A stretch of 9,712 nucleotides of DNA from Dokdonella_A sp051958935 (lineage in GTDB: Bacteria; Pseudomonadota; Gammaproteobacteria; Xanthomonadales; Rhodanobacteraceae), in contig NZ_JBQCFP010000152.1 in assembly GCF_051958935.1 (NCBI RefSeq), forward strand, positions 1 to 9,712, written 5' to 3'. Under the pieces are notes generated by a model. The model worked only from the letters and a program-made list of their open reading frames with translations, made no database searches and was not told the origin of the DNA. Both the position numbers and the translations under genes were made by a program. This document shows, piece by piece, positions 1 to 6,479 of this stretch. The stretch's first letter is position 1, and every line of letters starts with the position of its first letter.

Positions 1-693
1 CGCCTTCTGCACCATCTCGTAGCTCGCGCGGCTCGTCACCACGGTAAAACCGTTGCGCACGTCGAGGCCGCGCCGCACGAGCGCGCCGAGCAGCTTGTCG
101 AGCGCGTTGTGCCGGCCGACGTCCTCGCGCAGCATCATGAGGCTGCCGTCGAGACCGGCCCATCCGGCCGCATGCGTCGCACCGGTCGCCGCGGCGAGCG
201 CCTGCTGCGCCTGCAACCCGGCCAGTGCGCGCGACAGCGCACTCGCATCGACGCGCGGCCCTTCCGCGACCGGCGTCGGCTGACGCAAGGCGTCTTCGAG
301 TGCCTGTGCACCGCACAGGCCGCAGCCGCTGCGCCCGGTCAGGTTGCGCGTACGTCGCTCGAGCGCGTCCGCCCGCATGGCCGGCACGCGCAGGCGGATC
401 TCGATGCCCTCGAGCAAGGTGTGTGTCGCCAGCGATTCGAGTTCCGCTGCATGCGCGACGATGCCCTCGCTCAGCGAGAACCCGAGCGCGAAGTCGTCGA
501 GATCGCACGGCGTCGCCATCATCACGACGTGCGGGCGATCGTTGTAGACGAGCGCGACCGGCACCTCCTCGGCGACGCAGTCGTCGACATGCTCGAGCGC
601 GCCCGCACGCACGCGTGCGACCGGGCGGCGCACCCAGCCGGCGTGCACGTCGGCCGCCGCGGGCGCCTCAACGCGTGTCGGCGGCTGTCGCAT
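1..693 (-). CDS. fdhD: Formate dehydrogenase accessory sulfurtransferase FdhD (3' end outside window)
   Basis: FdhD passes sulfur from a cysteine desulfurase (IscS in E. coli) to the bis-MGD cofactor of formate dehydrogenase, a step needed for an active enzyme; it acts in the cytoplasm. The window holds the first 231 codons; the family is usually about 260-280 residues, so roughly 30-50 are missing at the C-terminus. Visible family motifs are the sulfur-carrying loop SGCGLCG with Cys124 and Cys127, ATHAAGW near residues 172-177, REDVGRHNALDK at 189-200, and TSRASYEMVQKA at 220-231. The ATG at 693-691 is chosen because it places the family's N-terminal region correctly; it lies inside the end of fdsA in another frame (26-nt overlap), which suggests translational coupling, and no strong Shine-Dalgarno is seen. 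In Cupriavidus-type operons this gene is called fdsC. The assignment is very secure. Confidence 0.96.
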   Translation of the reverse strand, partial: MRQPPTRVEAPAAADVHAGWVRRPVARVRAGALEHVDDCVAEEVPVALVYNDRPHVVMMATPCDLDDFALGFSLSEGIVAHAAELESLATHTLLEGIEIRLRVPAMRADALERRTRNLTGRSGCGLCGAQALEDALRQPTPVAEGPRVDASALSRALAGLQAQQALAAATGATHAAGWAGLDGSLMMLREDVGRHNALDKLLGALVRRGLDVRNGFTVVTSRASYEMVQKA

Positions 694-3517
694 GGCGGGC
701 CTGCGCGAGCAGCGCACGCTGCCGCTCGTCGGCGGCGCGGAAGCGCTGCTGCCAGTCGGACGGCTGGCCGACGCGCGTGACCTCGACCGCGGTGACCTTG
801 TACTCGGGGCAGTTCGTCGCCCAGTCCGAATTCTCCGTGGTGATCACGTTCGCGCCCGAGCCTGGGAAATGGAACGTGGTGTAGACGACGCCCGGCTGCA
901 TGCGGTCGCTGAGCAACGCGCGCAGCACGGTTTCGCCGGCGCGGCTCGCGATGCCGACCCAGTCGCCGTCGCGGATGCCGCGCTGCTCGGCGTCGTGCGG
1001 ATGGATCTCGAGGCGGTCCTCGGCATGCCAGCGGTTGTTGTCGGTGCGGCGCGTCTGTGCGCCGACGTTGTACTGGCTGAGGATGCGCCCGGTGGTGAGC
1101 AGCAGCGGATACTTCGCCGTCACCTTCTCGCTCGTCGGCACGTATTCGGTCAGCATGAAACGGCCCTTGCCGCGCACGAACGCGTCGACGTGCATCGTCG
1201 GCGAGCCGGCGGGATGCTCGTCGTTGCACGGCCACTGGATGCTGCCGAGCTCGTCGATGCGCGCGAAGCTGATGCCGGCGAAGGTCGGCGTGAGCCTCGC
1301 GATCTCGTCCATGATCTCGGCCGGATGCGCATAGCGCATCGGGTAGCCGAGCGCATTCGAAAGCAGTTGCGTGACTTCCCAGTCGGCGTAGCCGCCGCGC
1401 GGCTCCATCACCTTGCGCACGCGCGAGACACGGCGCTCGGCATTGGTGAACGTGCCGTCCTTCTCGAGGAACGTCGAGCCCGGCAGGAACACGTGGGCGA
1501 ACTTCGCGGTTTCGTTGAGGAACAGGTCCTGCACCACCACGCACTCCATCGCCATGAGTGCGGCGGTCACGTGCTGCGTGTTGGGATCGGACTGCGCGAT
1601 GTCCTCGCCCTGGATGTACAGCCCCTTGAACTCGCCGTCGAGCGCGGCCTCGAACATGTTCGGGATGCGCAGCCCCGGCTCGGCCTGCAACGGCACGCCC
1701 CAGGCTCGTTCGAACGTCGCACGCACGCCGTCGTCGGCGACGTGGCGGTAGCCGGGGAACTCGTGCGGGAACGAACCCATGTCGCACGAGCCCTGCACGT
1801 TGTTCTGCCCGCGCAGTGGGTTGACGCCGACGCCGACGCGGCCGAGGTTGCCGGTCGCCATCGCGAGGTTGGCGATCGCCATCACCGCGGTCGAACCCTG
1901 CGAATGCTCGGTCACGCCGAGGCCGTAGTAGATCGCCGCGTTGCCGCCGGTCGCATATAGCCGCGCGGCCGCACGCACGTCGGCCGCGGGCACGCCGGTC
2001 ACCGCTTCGAGCGCCTCGGGCGAATTCTCCGCGCCGGCGACGAACGCGCGCCAGCGCGCGAACGAATCGATTTCGCAACGCTCGCGAACGAACGCTTCGT
2101 CGACGAGATCCTCGACGACGATGACGTGGGCGAGCGCGTCGAGCAGCGCGACGTTCGTGCCGGGCCGCAACTGCAGGTGATGGTCGGCACGCACGTGTGC
2201 GCCGCGCACGAGTTCGATCCGGCGCGGATCGACGACGATGAGCCGCGCACCGCGGCGCAGGCGGCGCTTGAGCTGGGAGGCGAACACCGGGTGCGCATCG
2301 GTCGGGTTGGCGCCGATCACGAGGATCACGTCAGCGTGCATGACCGAATCGAAGTCCTGCGTTCCGGCCGATTCGCCGAGCGTGCTCTTGAGCCCGTACC
2401 CGGTCGGCGAATGGCACACGCGCGCGCAGGTATCGACGTTGTTGCTGCCGAATGCGGCGCGCACGAGCTTCTGCACGAGGTAGGTTTCCTCGTTGGTGCA
2501 GCGCGACGAGGTGATGCCGCCGATCGAATCGCGCCCGTACTTCCCCTGGATGCGGCGGAACTCGGCGGCGACGTGCGCGATCGCCTCGTCCCAGCCTACC
2601 GTGCGCCAGGGGTCGGAGATCTTCGCGCGCAGCATCGGCTCGAGGATGCGCTCGCGATGCGTGACGTAGCCGGTCGCGAAGCGTCCCTTCACGCAGGAAT
2701 GGCCATGGTTCGCATGACCGTCCTTGTTCGGCACCATGCGCACGAGCCGCTCGCCCTGCAGTTCCGCGCGGAACGAGCAGCCGACGCCGCAGTAGGCGCA
2801 GGTCGTGACGACGCTGCGCGTCGCCTGGCCGTGCTCGAGCAGCGACTTCTCCATCAGCGCGCCGGTCGGGCACGCCTGCACGCAGGCGCCGCAGGAGACG
2901 CAGTCCGAATCCATGAACGGTTCGTCCTGGCCGGCGACGATCGCCGATGCGTATCCGCGTCCCTGCACGGCCAAGGCGAACGTGCCCTGCTGTTCATCGC
3001 AGGCGCGCACGCAGCGCGAGCAGACGATGCACTGCGCCGGGTCGAAGCGGAAATACGGATTGGACGCGTCGACCGGCCGCGGCTGTGCCGGGTCGACGCC
3101 GTAGCGCACCGTGTCGACGCCGAGCCGCTCGGCCATCCGCTGCATCTCGGTGCCGAAACCGCCGGCGAGCGCGCCGGGCGGATGGTCGGACAGGTACAGC
3201 TCCATCACGCCGCGGCGCAGGCGTTCGACCTTCGCCCCACCCGTCGTCACCTTCATGCCGGGCGCGACCGGCGTCGTGCACGAAGCCGGAAAGCCCTTCA
3301 TGCCTTCGACCTCGACGAGGCACAGCCGGCACGAACCGAATGCATCGAGCAGCTCGGTCGCGCACAGCTTCGGAATTTCGATGCCGGCCCCGGCCGCCGC
3401 GCGCAGCACCGACGTGCCCGCAGGCACGCGCACGTCGACGCCGTCGATCGTCAGCGCGACGAGGGCGTTCGAGGTCGATGTCGGCGTGCCGAGATCGGTT
3501 TCGGCGATGGACAACAT
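668..3517 (-). CDS. fdsA: NAD-dependent formate dehydrogenase, catalytic alpha subunit FdsA
   Basis: FdsA is the catalytic subunit of the cytoplasmic formate:NAD+ oxidoreductase, interconverting formate and CO2 at a bis-MGD Mo (or W) centre. The 949 residues match the usual FdsA length. Domains in order: a 2Fe-2S ferredoxin-like domain with Cys52, Cys63, Cys66 and Cys80; a two-cluster 4Fe-4S domain with CIVCSRCVRAC (163-173) and CVSCGACVQAC (206-216); the Mo-domain 4Fe-4S site with Cys240, Cys243, Cys247 and Cys275 followed by Lys277 in SCVKGR; then the molybdopterin oxidoreductase core and a C-terminal dinucleotide-binding domain. The Mo ligand is Cys368 followed by His369 (ARVCHSP), so this is a cysteine rather than selenocysteine enzyme. 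Arg569 in PLRGQNNVQG corresponds to the substrate arginine of E. coli FdhF. The ATG at 3517 has GGAG eight bases upstream (3526-3529). It follows fdsB by 72 nt and overlaps fdhD by 26 nt. Confidence 0.97.
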   Translation of the reverse strand: MLSIAETDLGTPTSTSNALVALTIDGVDVRVPAGTSVLRAAAGAGIEIPKLCATELLDAFGSCRLCLVEVEGMKGFPASCTTPVAPGMKVTTGGAKVERLRRGVMELYLSDHPPGALAGGFGTEMQRMAERLGVDTVRYGVDPAQPRPVDASNPYFRFDPAQCIVCSRCVRACDEQQGTFALAVQGRGYASAIVAGQDEPFMDSDCVSCGACVQACPTGALMEKSLLEHGQATRSVVTTCAYCGVGCSFRAELQGERLVRMVPNKDGHANHGHSCVKGRFATGYVTHRERILEPMLRAKISDPWRTVGWDEAIAHVAAEFRRIQGKYGRDSIGGITSSRCTNEETYLVQKLVRAAFGSNNVDTCARVCHSPTGYGLKSTLGESAGTQDFDSVMHADVILVIGANPTDAHPVFASQLKRRLRRGARLIVVDPRRIELVRGAHVRADHHLQLRPGTNVALLDALAHVIVVEDLVDEAFVRERCEIDSFARWRAFVAGAENSPEALEAVTGVPAADVRAAARLYATGGNAAIYYGLGVTEHSQGSTAVMAIANLAMATGNLGRVGVGVNPLRGQNNVQGSCDMGSFPHEFPGYRHVADDGVRATFERAWGVPLQAEPGLRIPNMFEAALDGEFKGLYIQGEDIAQSDPNTQHVTAALMAMECVVVQDLFLNETAKFAHVFLPGSTFLEKDGTFTNAERRVSRVRKVMEPRGGYADWEVTQLLSNALGYPMRYAHPAEIMDEIARLTPTFAGISFARIDELGSIQWPCNDEHPAGSPTMHVDAFVRGKGRFMLTEYVPTSEKVTAKYPLLLTTGRILSQYNVGAQTRRTDNNRWHAEDRLEIHPHDAEQRGIRDGDWVGIASRAGETVLRALLSDRMQPGVVYTTFHFPGSGANVITTENSDWATNCPEYKVTAVEVTRVGQPSDWQQRFRAADERQRALLAQARHATAADTR

Positions 3518-3525
3518 GTTCTCTG

Positions 3526-3529
3526 CTCC
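3526..3529 (-). promoter_or_regulatory. Ribosome binding site of fdsA
   Basis: On the minus strand GGAG lies eight bases before the ATG at 3517. This fixes the fdsA start and shows that fdsA, unlike fdsB and fdhD, has an independent initiation signal after a gap. Confidence 0.7.
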
Positions 3530-3544
3530 GCTTGGCCTTGCGCA

Positions 3545-3575
3545 GCGCCGACCGGGGTTCGGCCGACGACGGCGC
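3545..3575 (-). other. Potential RNA hairpin in the fdsB-fdsA gap
   Basis: The 72-nt gap between fdsB and fdsA (3518-3589) contains a 6-bp inverted repeat, gcgccg at 3545-3550 and cggcgc at 3570-3575. A competing 5-bp stem is gccga at 3547-3551 with tcggc at 3559-3563 around a 7-nt loop. There is no run of U after it, so it is not an intrinsic terminator. It could affect mRNA processing or subunit dosage, but short GC-rich stems occur by chance in DNA of this composition. Confidence 0.25.
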
Positions 3576-3589
3576 CCATGCGCGCCACC

Positions 3590-5200
3590 TTACTCCCGCG
3601 AGGCGGATTTCTCGAAGTCTTCGCGGAAGTGCTTCAGCGCACTGACCACCGGATCCGGCGTCAATCCGCCGAGCGCGCACAGCGATCCATGCCGCATCGT
3701 GTCGCACAGGTATTCGAGGAGGGCGAACTGTGCCGCACGGTCGATGCCCGCACGCAGGCGGTCGAGCACCTCTACCCCGCGCGTCGAACCGATCCGGCAC
3801 GGCGTACACTTGCCGCACGATTCGACAGCGCAGAACTCCATCGCGTAGCGCGCCTGTTCCGCCATGTCGACGCTGTCGTCGAACGCGACGATGCCGCCGT
3901 GGCCGAGCATCGCGCCGATCGAAGCGAACGCCTCATAGTCGAGCGGCGTGTCGAACTGCGACTCGGGCAGGTACGCGCCGAGCGGTCCGCCCACCTGGAC
4001 CGCGCGGATCGGCCGGCCGGAGTACGAACCGCCGCCCCAGTCGTAGAGGAGTTCGCGCAGGGTCACGCCGAACGCCTTTTCGACGAGGCCGGTGCGCTTG
4101 AGGTTGCCGGCGAGCTGGATCGGCAAGGTGCCGCGCGAGCGGCCGACGCCGTAGTCGCGGTAGTACGCGGCTCCGCGTTCGAGGATCAATGGCACCGAGG
4201 CGAGCGAGATCACGTTGTTGACGACGGTCGGCCGCCCGAACAGGCCCTTGAGTGCGGGCAGCGGCGGCTTGAACCGCACCTGTCCACGCTTGCCTTCGAG
4301 ACTTTCGAGCAGCGAGGTTTCCTCGCCGCAAATGTAGGCGCCCGCGCCCAGCCGCACCTCGAGGTCGAAGCGCCGGCCGCTGCCGCGGATGTCTGCGCCG
4401 AGCCAGCCGGCGGCGTAGGCATTCGCGATCGCCGCATCGAGCACGCGGCGTGCATGCGGATACTCGCTGCGCAGGTAGATGTAGCCCTGCGTCGCACCGA
4501 CCGCGACGCCGGCGATCGTCATGCCTTCGACGAGCGCGAGCGGGTCGCCTTCCATGAGCATGCGGTCGGAGAACGTGCCCGAGTCGCCTTCATCGGCGTT
4601 GCAGACGATGTACTTCGAGGTTTGAGGGCCGAAGGGCGAGGGCTGCTGCGCCTGCGGCGCTTCGAGGACGGTCTTCCACTTGATGCCGGTCGGGAACGCG
4701 GCGCCGCCACGGCCGCGCAGGCCCGAATCGATGACCACCTGCACGATGTCGGCGGGCGCCAGCGCGAGCGCATTGCGCAAGCCGCGATAGCCGCCGCGCG
4801 CGACGTAGTCGGCGACGCTGAGTGGATCGGTGAGGCCGACGCGCGCGAAGCAGAGGCGATCCTGCCGCGCGAACCAGTCGAGCGATTCGATCGCACCCAC
4901 GCGCCGCGGGTGCGCCCCCGCGTTCGCGAGACCCGCGTCGAAGAGATCCGCCACCTCGCGTGCCGCGACCGGACCGTAGCCGACGCGCGTCGTCGAATCG
5001 CCCGCAGCGGCCTCGACTTCGACCAGCGGCTCGAGCCACAGCAAACCACGCGAGCCGGTGCGCATGAGGTCGATCGCGACGCCGCGCTCGCGCGCGACGG
5101 TTTCGATCGCGCGCGCGGTCGCATCGGCACCGAGCGCGAGCGCGCTCGCATCGCGCGAGACGTACACGCGCAGCGGGACCATGTTCGCAGGCGCGCTCAC
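3590..5200 (-). CDS. fdsB: NAD-dependent formate dehydrogenase, diaphorase beta subunit FdsB
   Basis: FdsB, a homologue of complex I NuoF with a thioredoxin-like N-terminal extension, takes electrons from FdsA through Fe-S clusters and reduces NAD+ at FMN in the cytoplasm. From the GTG start it has 536 residues. Residues about 1-100 form the extension, which has no CxxC pair. The FMN/NAD-binding core shows GRGGAAFPTGIKWK (163-176), NADEGDSGTFSDR (201-213), GAGAYICGEETSLLESLEG (285-303) and GRPTVVNNV (322-330). The C-terminal 4Fe-4S site is ESCGKCTPCR, with Cys462, Cys465 and Cys468, plus Cys508. GTG at 5200 is preferred over the in-frame ATG at 5182: GGAG lies eight bases before it and it overlaps the fdsG stop as GTGA, whereas nothing like a ribosome site precedes the ATG. 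The reading frame is intact and ends at TAA. Confidence 0.96.
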   Translation of the reverse strand: MSAPANMVPLRVYVSRDASALALGADATARAIETVARERGVAIDLMRTGSRGLLWLEPLVEVEAAAGDSTTRVGYGPVAAREVADLFDAGLANAGAHPRRVGAIESLDWFARQDRLCFARVGLTDPLSVADYVARGGYRGLRNALALAPADIVQVVIDSGLRGRGGAAFPTGIKWKTVLEAPQAQQPSPFGPQTSKYIVCNADEGDSGTFSDRMLMEGDPLALVEGMTIAGVAVGATQGYIYLRSEYPHARRVLDAAIANAYAAGWLGADIRGSGRRFDLEVRLGAGAYICGEETSLLESLEGKRGQVRFKPPLPALKGLFGRPTVVNNVISLASVPLILERGAAYYRDYGVGRSRGTLPIQLAGNLKRTGLVEKAFGVTLRELLYDWGGGSYSGRPIRAVQVGGPLGAYLPESQFDTPLDYEAFASIGAMLGHGGIVAFDDSVDMAEQARYAMEFCAVESCGKCTPCRIGSTRGVEVLDRLRAGIDRAAQFALLEYLCDTMRHGSLCALGGLTPDPVVSALKHFREDFEKSASRE

Positions 5201-5212
5201 CGGCGCAGCTCC
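5197..5212 (-). promoter_or_regulatory. fdsG/fdsB GTGA overlap with ribosome binding site
   Basis: The fdsG stop TGA (5199-5197) overlaps a GTG start for fdsB (5200-5198), giving GTGA. GGAG at 5209-5212 lies eight bases upstream, inside the end of fdsG. This is the classic arrangement for translational coupling of two subunits made in equal amounts, and it decides the fdsB start. Confidence 0.75.
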
Positions 5213-5712
5213 GCGACGAGCGCGTCGAACGATGCGGGTGTCACGCGCGCGTGCAATTCCTCGTCGTCGACGAGCAACGACGGTCCGCAACCGCAATTGC
5301 CGAGGCAGTACACGGGCTCGAGCGTGATCGCGCCATCCGCGCTCGTGCCGTGCCAGTCGACACCGAGCGACTGCTTCGCGTGCGCCTCGAGCGCGCGCGC
5401 GCCGAGCGCCTGGCACGCCTCGGCACGGCACAGGCGCACGACGTGGCGCCCCGGCGGCGTGCTGCGGAAGTGGTGATAGAAGCTGACGACGCCGTGCACC
5501 TCGGCGCGACCGAGGTCGAGCGCGCGCGCGATCGTCGGCACGGCAGCGGGCGGCACCCAGCCGAGTGCGTCCTGCACGCCGTGCAGGATCGGCAACAGCG
5601 CGCCCGGGCGGCCGCGATGCAGAGCGAGCACGGCATCGACCGCGGCACGCTGGCCGAGCGTCATGTCACCGTCGGCCAGCGACGAATCGTGTGGTGATGG
5701 CGTGTCGCCCAT
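5197..5712 (-). CDS. fdsG: NAD-dependent formate dehydrogenase, gamma subunit FdsG (NuoE-like 2Fe-2S)
   Basis: FdsG is the small NuoE-like subunit that binds a 2Fe-2S cluster and pairs with FdsB in the diaphorase module. With the ATG at 5712 it has 171 residues, close to the known size. It shows the NuoE fold signatures LPILHGVQDALGWVP (40-54) and EVHGVVSFYHHF (71-82), then the four cluster ligands as CRAEAC (Cys95, Cys100) and CLGNC (Cys136, Cys140). An additional Cys142 follows in GCGPS. The start is uncertain: neither the ATG at 5712 nor the in-frame ATG at 5664 (155 residues) has a strong Shine-Dalgarno, and a further upstream ATG at 5793 gives an N-terminus unlike the family. It is the first gene of the fds operon and overlaps fdsB by 4 nt. 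Confidence 0.94.
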   Translation of the reverse strand: MGDTPSPHDSSLADGDMTLGQRAAVDAVLALHRGRPGALLPILHGVQDALGWVPPAAVPTIARALDLGRAEVHGVVSFYHHFRSTPPGRHVVRLCRAEACQALGARALEAHAKQSLGVDWHGTSADGAITLEPVYCLGNCGCGPSLLVDDEELHARVTPASFDALVAELRR

Positions 5713-5829
5713 GGTCGTGCGCGTCGCATGCCGCCAAGACGCGGAAGTCCGGATCGGGCCCCTGACTCTGCACCACGCCGCCCGCTGCTGCAACCGCGCG
5801 GGCTGCGGCGACGCGCAGGCCTCATGCGC
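5713..5829 (-). other. Leader region before fdsG, promoter not identified
   Basis: This 117-nt gap separates the lipoprotein gene stop from fdsG. If the fds operon has its own promoter it must lie here or inside the lipoprotein gene. I see no convincing -35/-10 pair and no sigma-54 type GG/GC element. An inverted repeat (gcccgc 5780-5785, gcgggc 5798-5803) with a 12-nt loop is present but has no U run, so it does not look like an intrinsic terminator of the upstream gene. Confidence 0.35.
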
Positions 5830-6375
5830 TCAGTACTCGATGCGGCAGTCGCAGTCGAAGCTCGCTTCGCGCGTGCCGACGACACCGGTGTAGGTCGACG
5901 TGACGTGGGCGTTGCGGTATTTGCCCGTGCCGCCGGTGAACCTGAGCGTGCCTCCGTTGGTCGGATCCGCGGCGCCAGGTTCGCTGCCGCGCGCGGCATG
6001 GCGCCCCTCGAACTCGATCGTCACGCTGGCACCGTTGGACAGGCGCCTGAGCGCATAACCGTGGTGCGTGCCTGCTCCGGCGATGGAATCGGTCTGCGCG
6101 AAGTTCATCGCCTGGGCGCCGTCGAAATCCTTGGCCGGGCTGCTCAACCGATACGCATATACGCGCTGGCCGATCTCGTGCGCCGGCCGGTCGCTGACCC
6201 ATGCGGTCGTGCTGCTGATGTCGTCGAGGCTGCGCACGCCGTGCACGTGGATGGTTTCCACGCGCGACGTCGGCGTCGGCGAGGTCGTTGCAGCCGGCGA
6301 TTCCGGCGCGGCGGCGCAGCCGGATGCCAAGGCGGCGAGAACGAGCGATGACGGCAGGACGATGGCGCGTTTCAT
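5830..6375 (-). CDS. Putative outer-membrane lipoprotein of unknown function
   Basis: This is a 181-residue predicted lipoprotein. The N-terminus MKRAIVLPSSLVLAALASGC has a short positive start, a hydrophobic segment and a lipobox-like ASGC, making Cys20 the lipidated residue; Ala at +2 would favour outer-membrane sorting by the E. coli rule. A Ser/Thr/Pro/Ala-rich linker (21-38) follows. The rest reads as a beta-rich domain, with GGTLRFTGGTGKYRNA at 141-156 and a DCDC pair (Cys175, Cys177) near the end. The GGTG-K/R-Y motif resembles bacterial allene-oxide-cyclase-like or dirigent-like barrels; this is pattern recognition only and implies no enzymatic activity. The ATG at 6375 is chosen for the signal sequence and the AGGAG seven bases upstream. 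It lies 104 nt downstream of the exported 660-residue protein gene on the same strand. Confidence 0.82.
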   Translation of the reverse strand: MKRAIVLPSSLVLAALASGCAAAPESPAATTSPTPTSRVETIHVHGVRSLDDISSTTAWVSDRPAHEIGQRVYAYRLSSPAKDFDGAQAMNFAQTDSIAGAGTHHGYALRRLSNGASVTIEFEGRHAARGSEPGAADPTNGGTLRFTGGTGKYRNAHVTSTYTGVVGTREASFDCDCRIEY

Positions 6376-6382
6376 GGCACGG

Positions 6383-6387
6383 CTCCT
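6383..6387 (-). promoter_or_regulatory. Ribosome binding site of the lipoprotein gene
   Basis: AGGAG on the minus strand lies seven bases before the ATG at 6375. It decides this start over in-frame ATG codons further upstream (6396, 6411 and 6480), which would spoil the lipoprotein signal sequence. Confidence 0.7.
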
Positions 6388-6479
6388 GTTCGCCATGGAG
6401 AACACTGGAAGCATGAGAGCGACGCGGGGCTTCGTCGCCGGTGCGCAAAAGGCGGGCGGACCCTGCGTGCACCTGGCCA

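Noticed and set aside
522..2078. A 518-codon minus-strand open frame overlapping fdsA and fdhD in another frame
   Set aside because: It is an Arg-rich shadow frame. The two genes it overlaps carry full sets of family motifs in their own frames.
3115..3517. FdsA as a complex I NuoG or a NAD-reducing hydrogenase HoxU-like subunit
   Set aside because: The N-terminal Fe-S domains are shared by these families, but the CH active-site pair, the RGQNNVQG motif, the full molybdopterin domains and the adjacent fdhD identify a formate dehydrogenase.
5182..5200. ATG at 5182 as the fdsB start
   Set aside because: It lacks a ribosome site, while the GTG at 5200 has GGAG at ideal spacing and overlaps the fdsG stop.
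2126..5476. A 1116-codon open frame on the plus strand antisense to fdsG, fdsB and fdsA
   Set aside because: Its product is Arg/Ala/Glu/His-rich and low in complexity, with no recognisable domain. It exists because fdsB and fdsA share a frame and GC-rich codons exclude stops on the opposite strand.
5780..5803. Inverted repeat downstream of the lipoprotein gene as an intrinsic terminator
   Set aside because: The stem is only 6 bp with a 12-nt loop and no U-rich tract follows on the transcribed strand.
6419..6438. Inverted repeat gcgacg/cgtcgc between the exported protein and lipoprotein genes
   Set aside because: A 6-bp stem without a U run in GC-rich DNA is expected by chance, and it does not separate the two genes convincingly.
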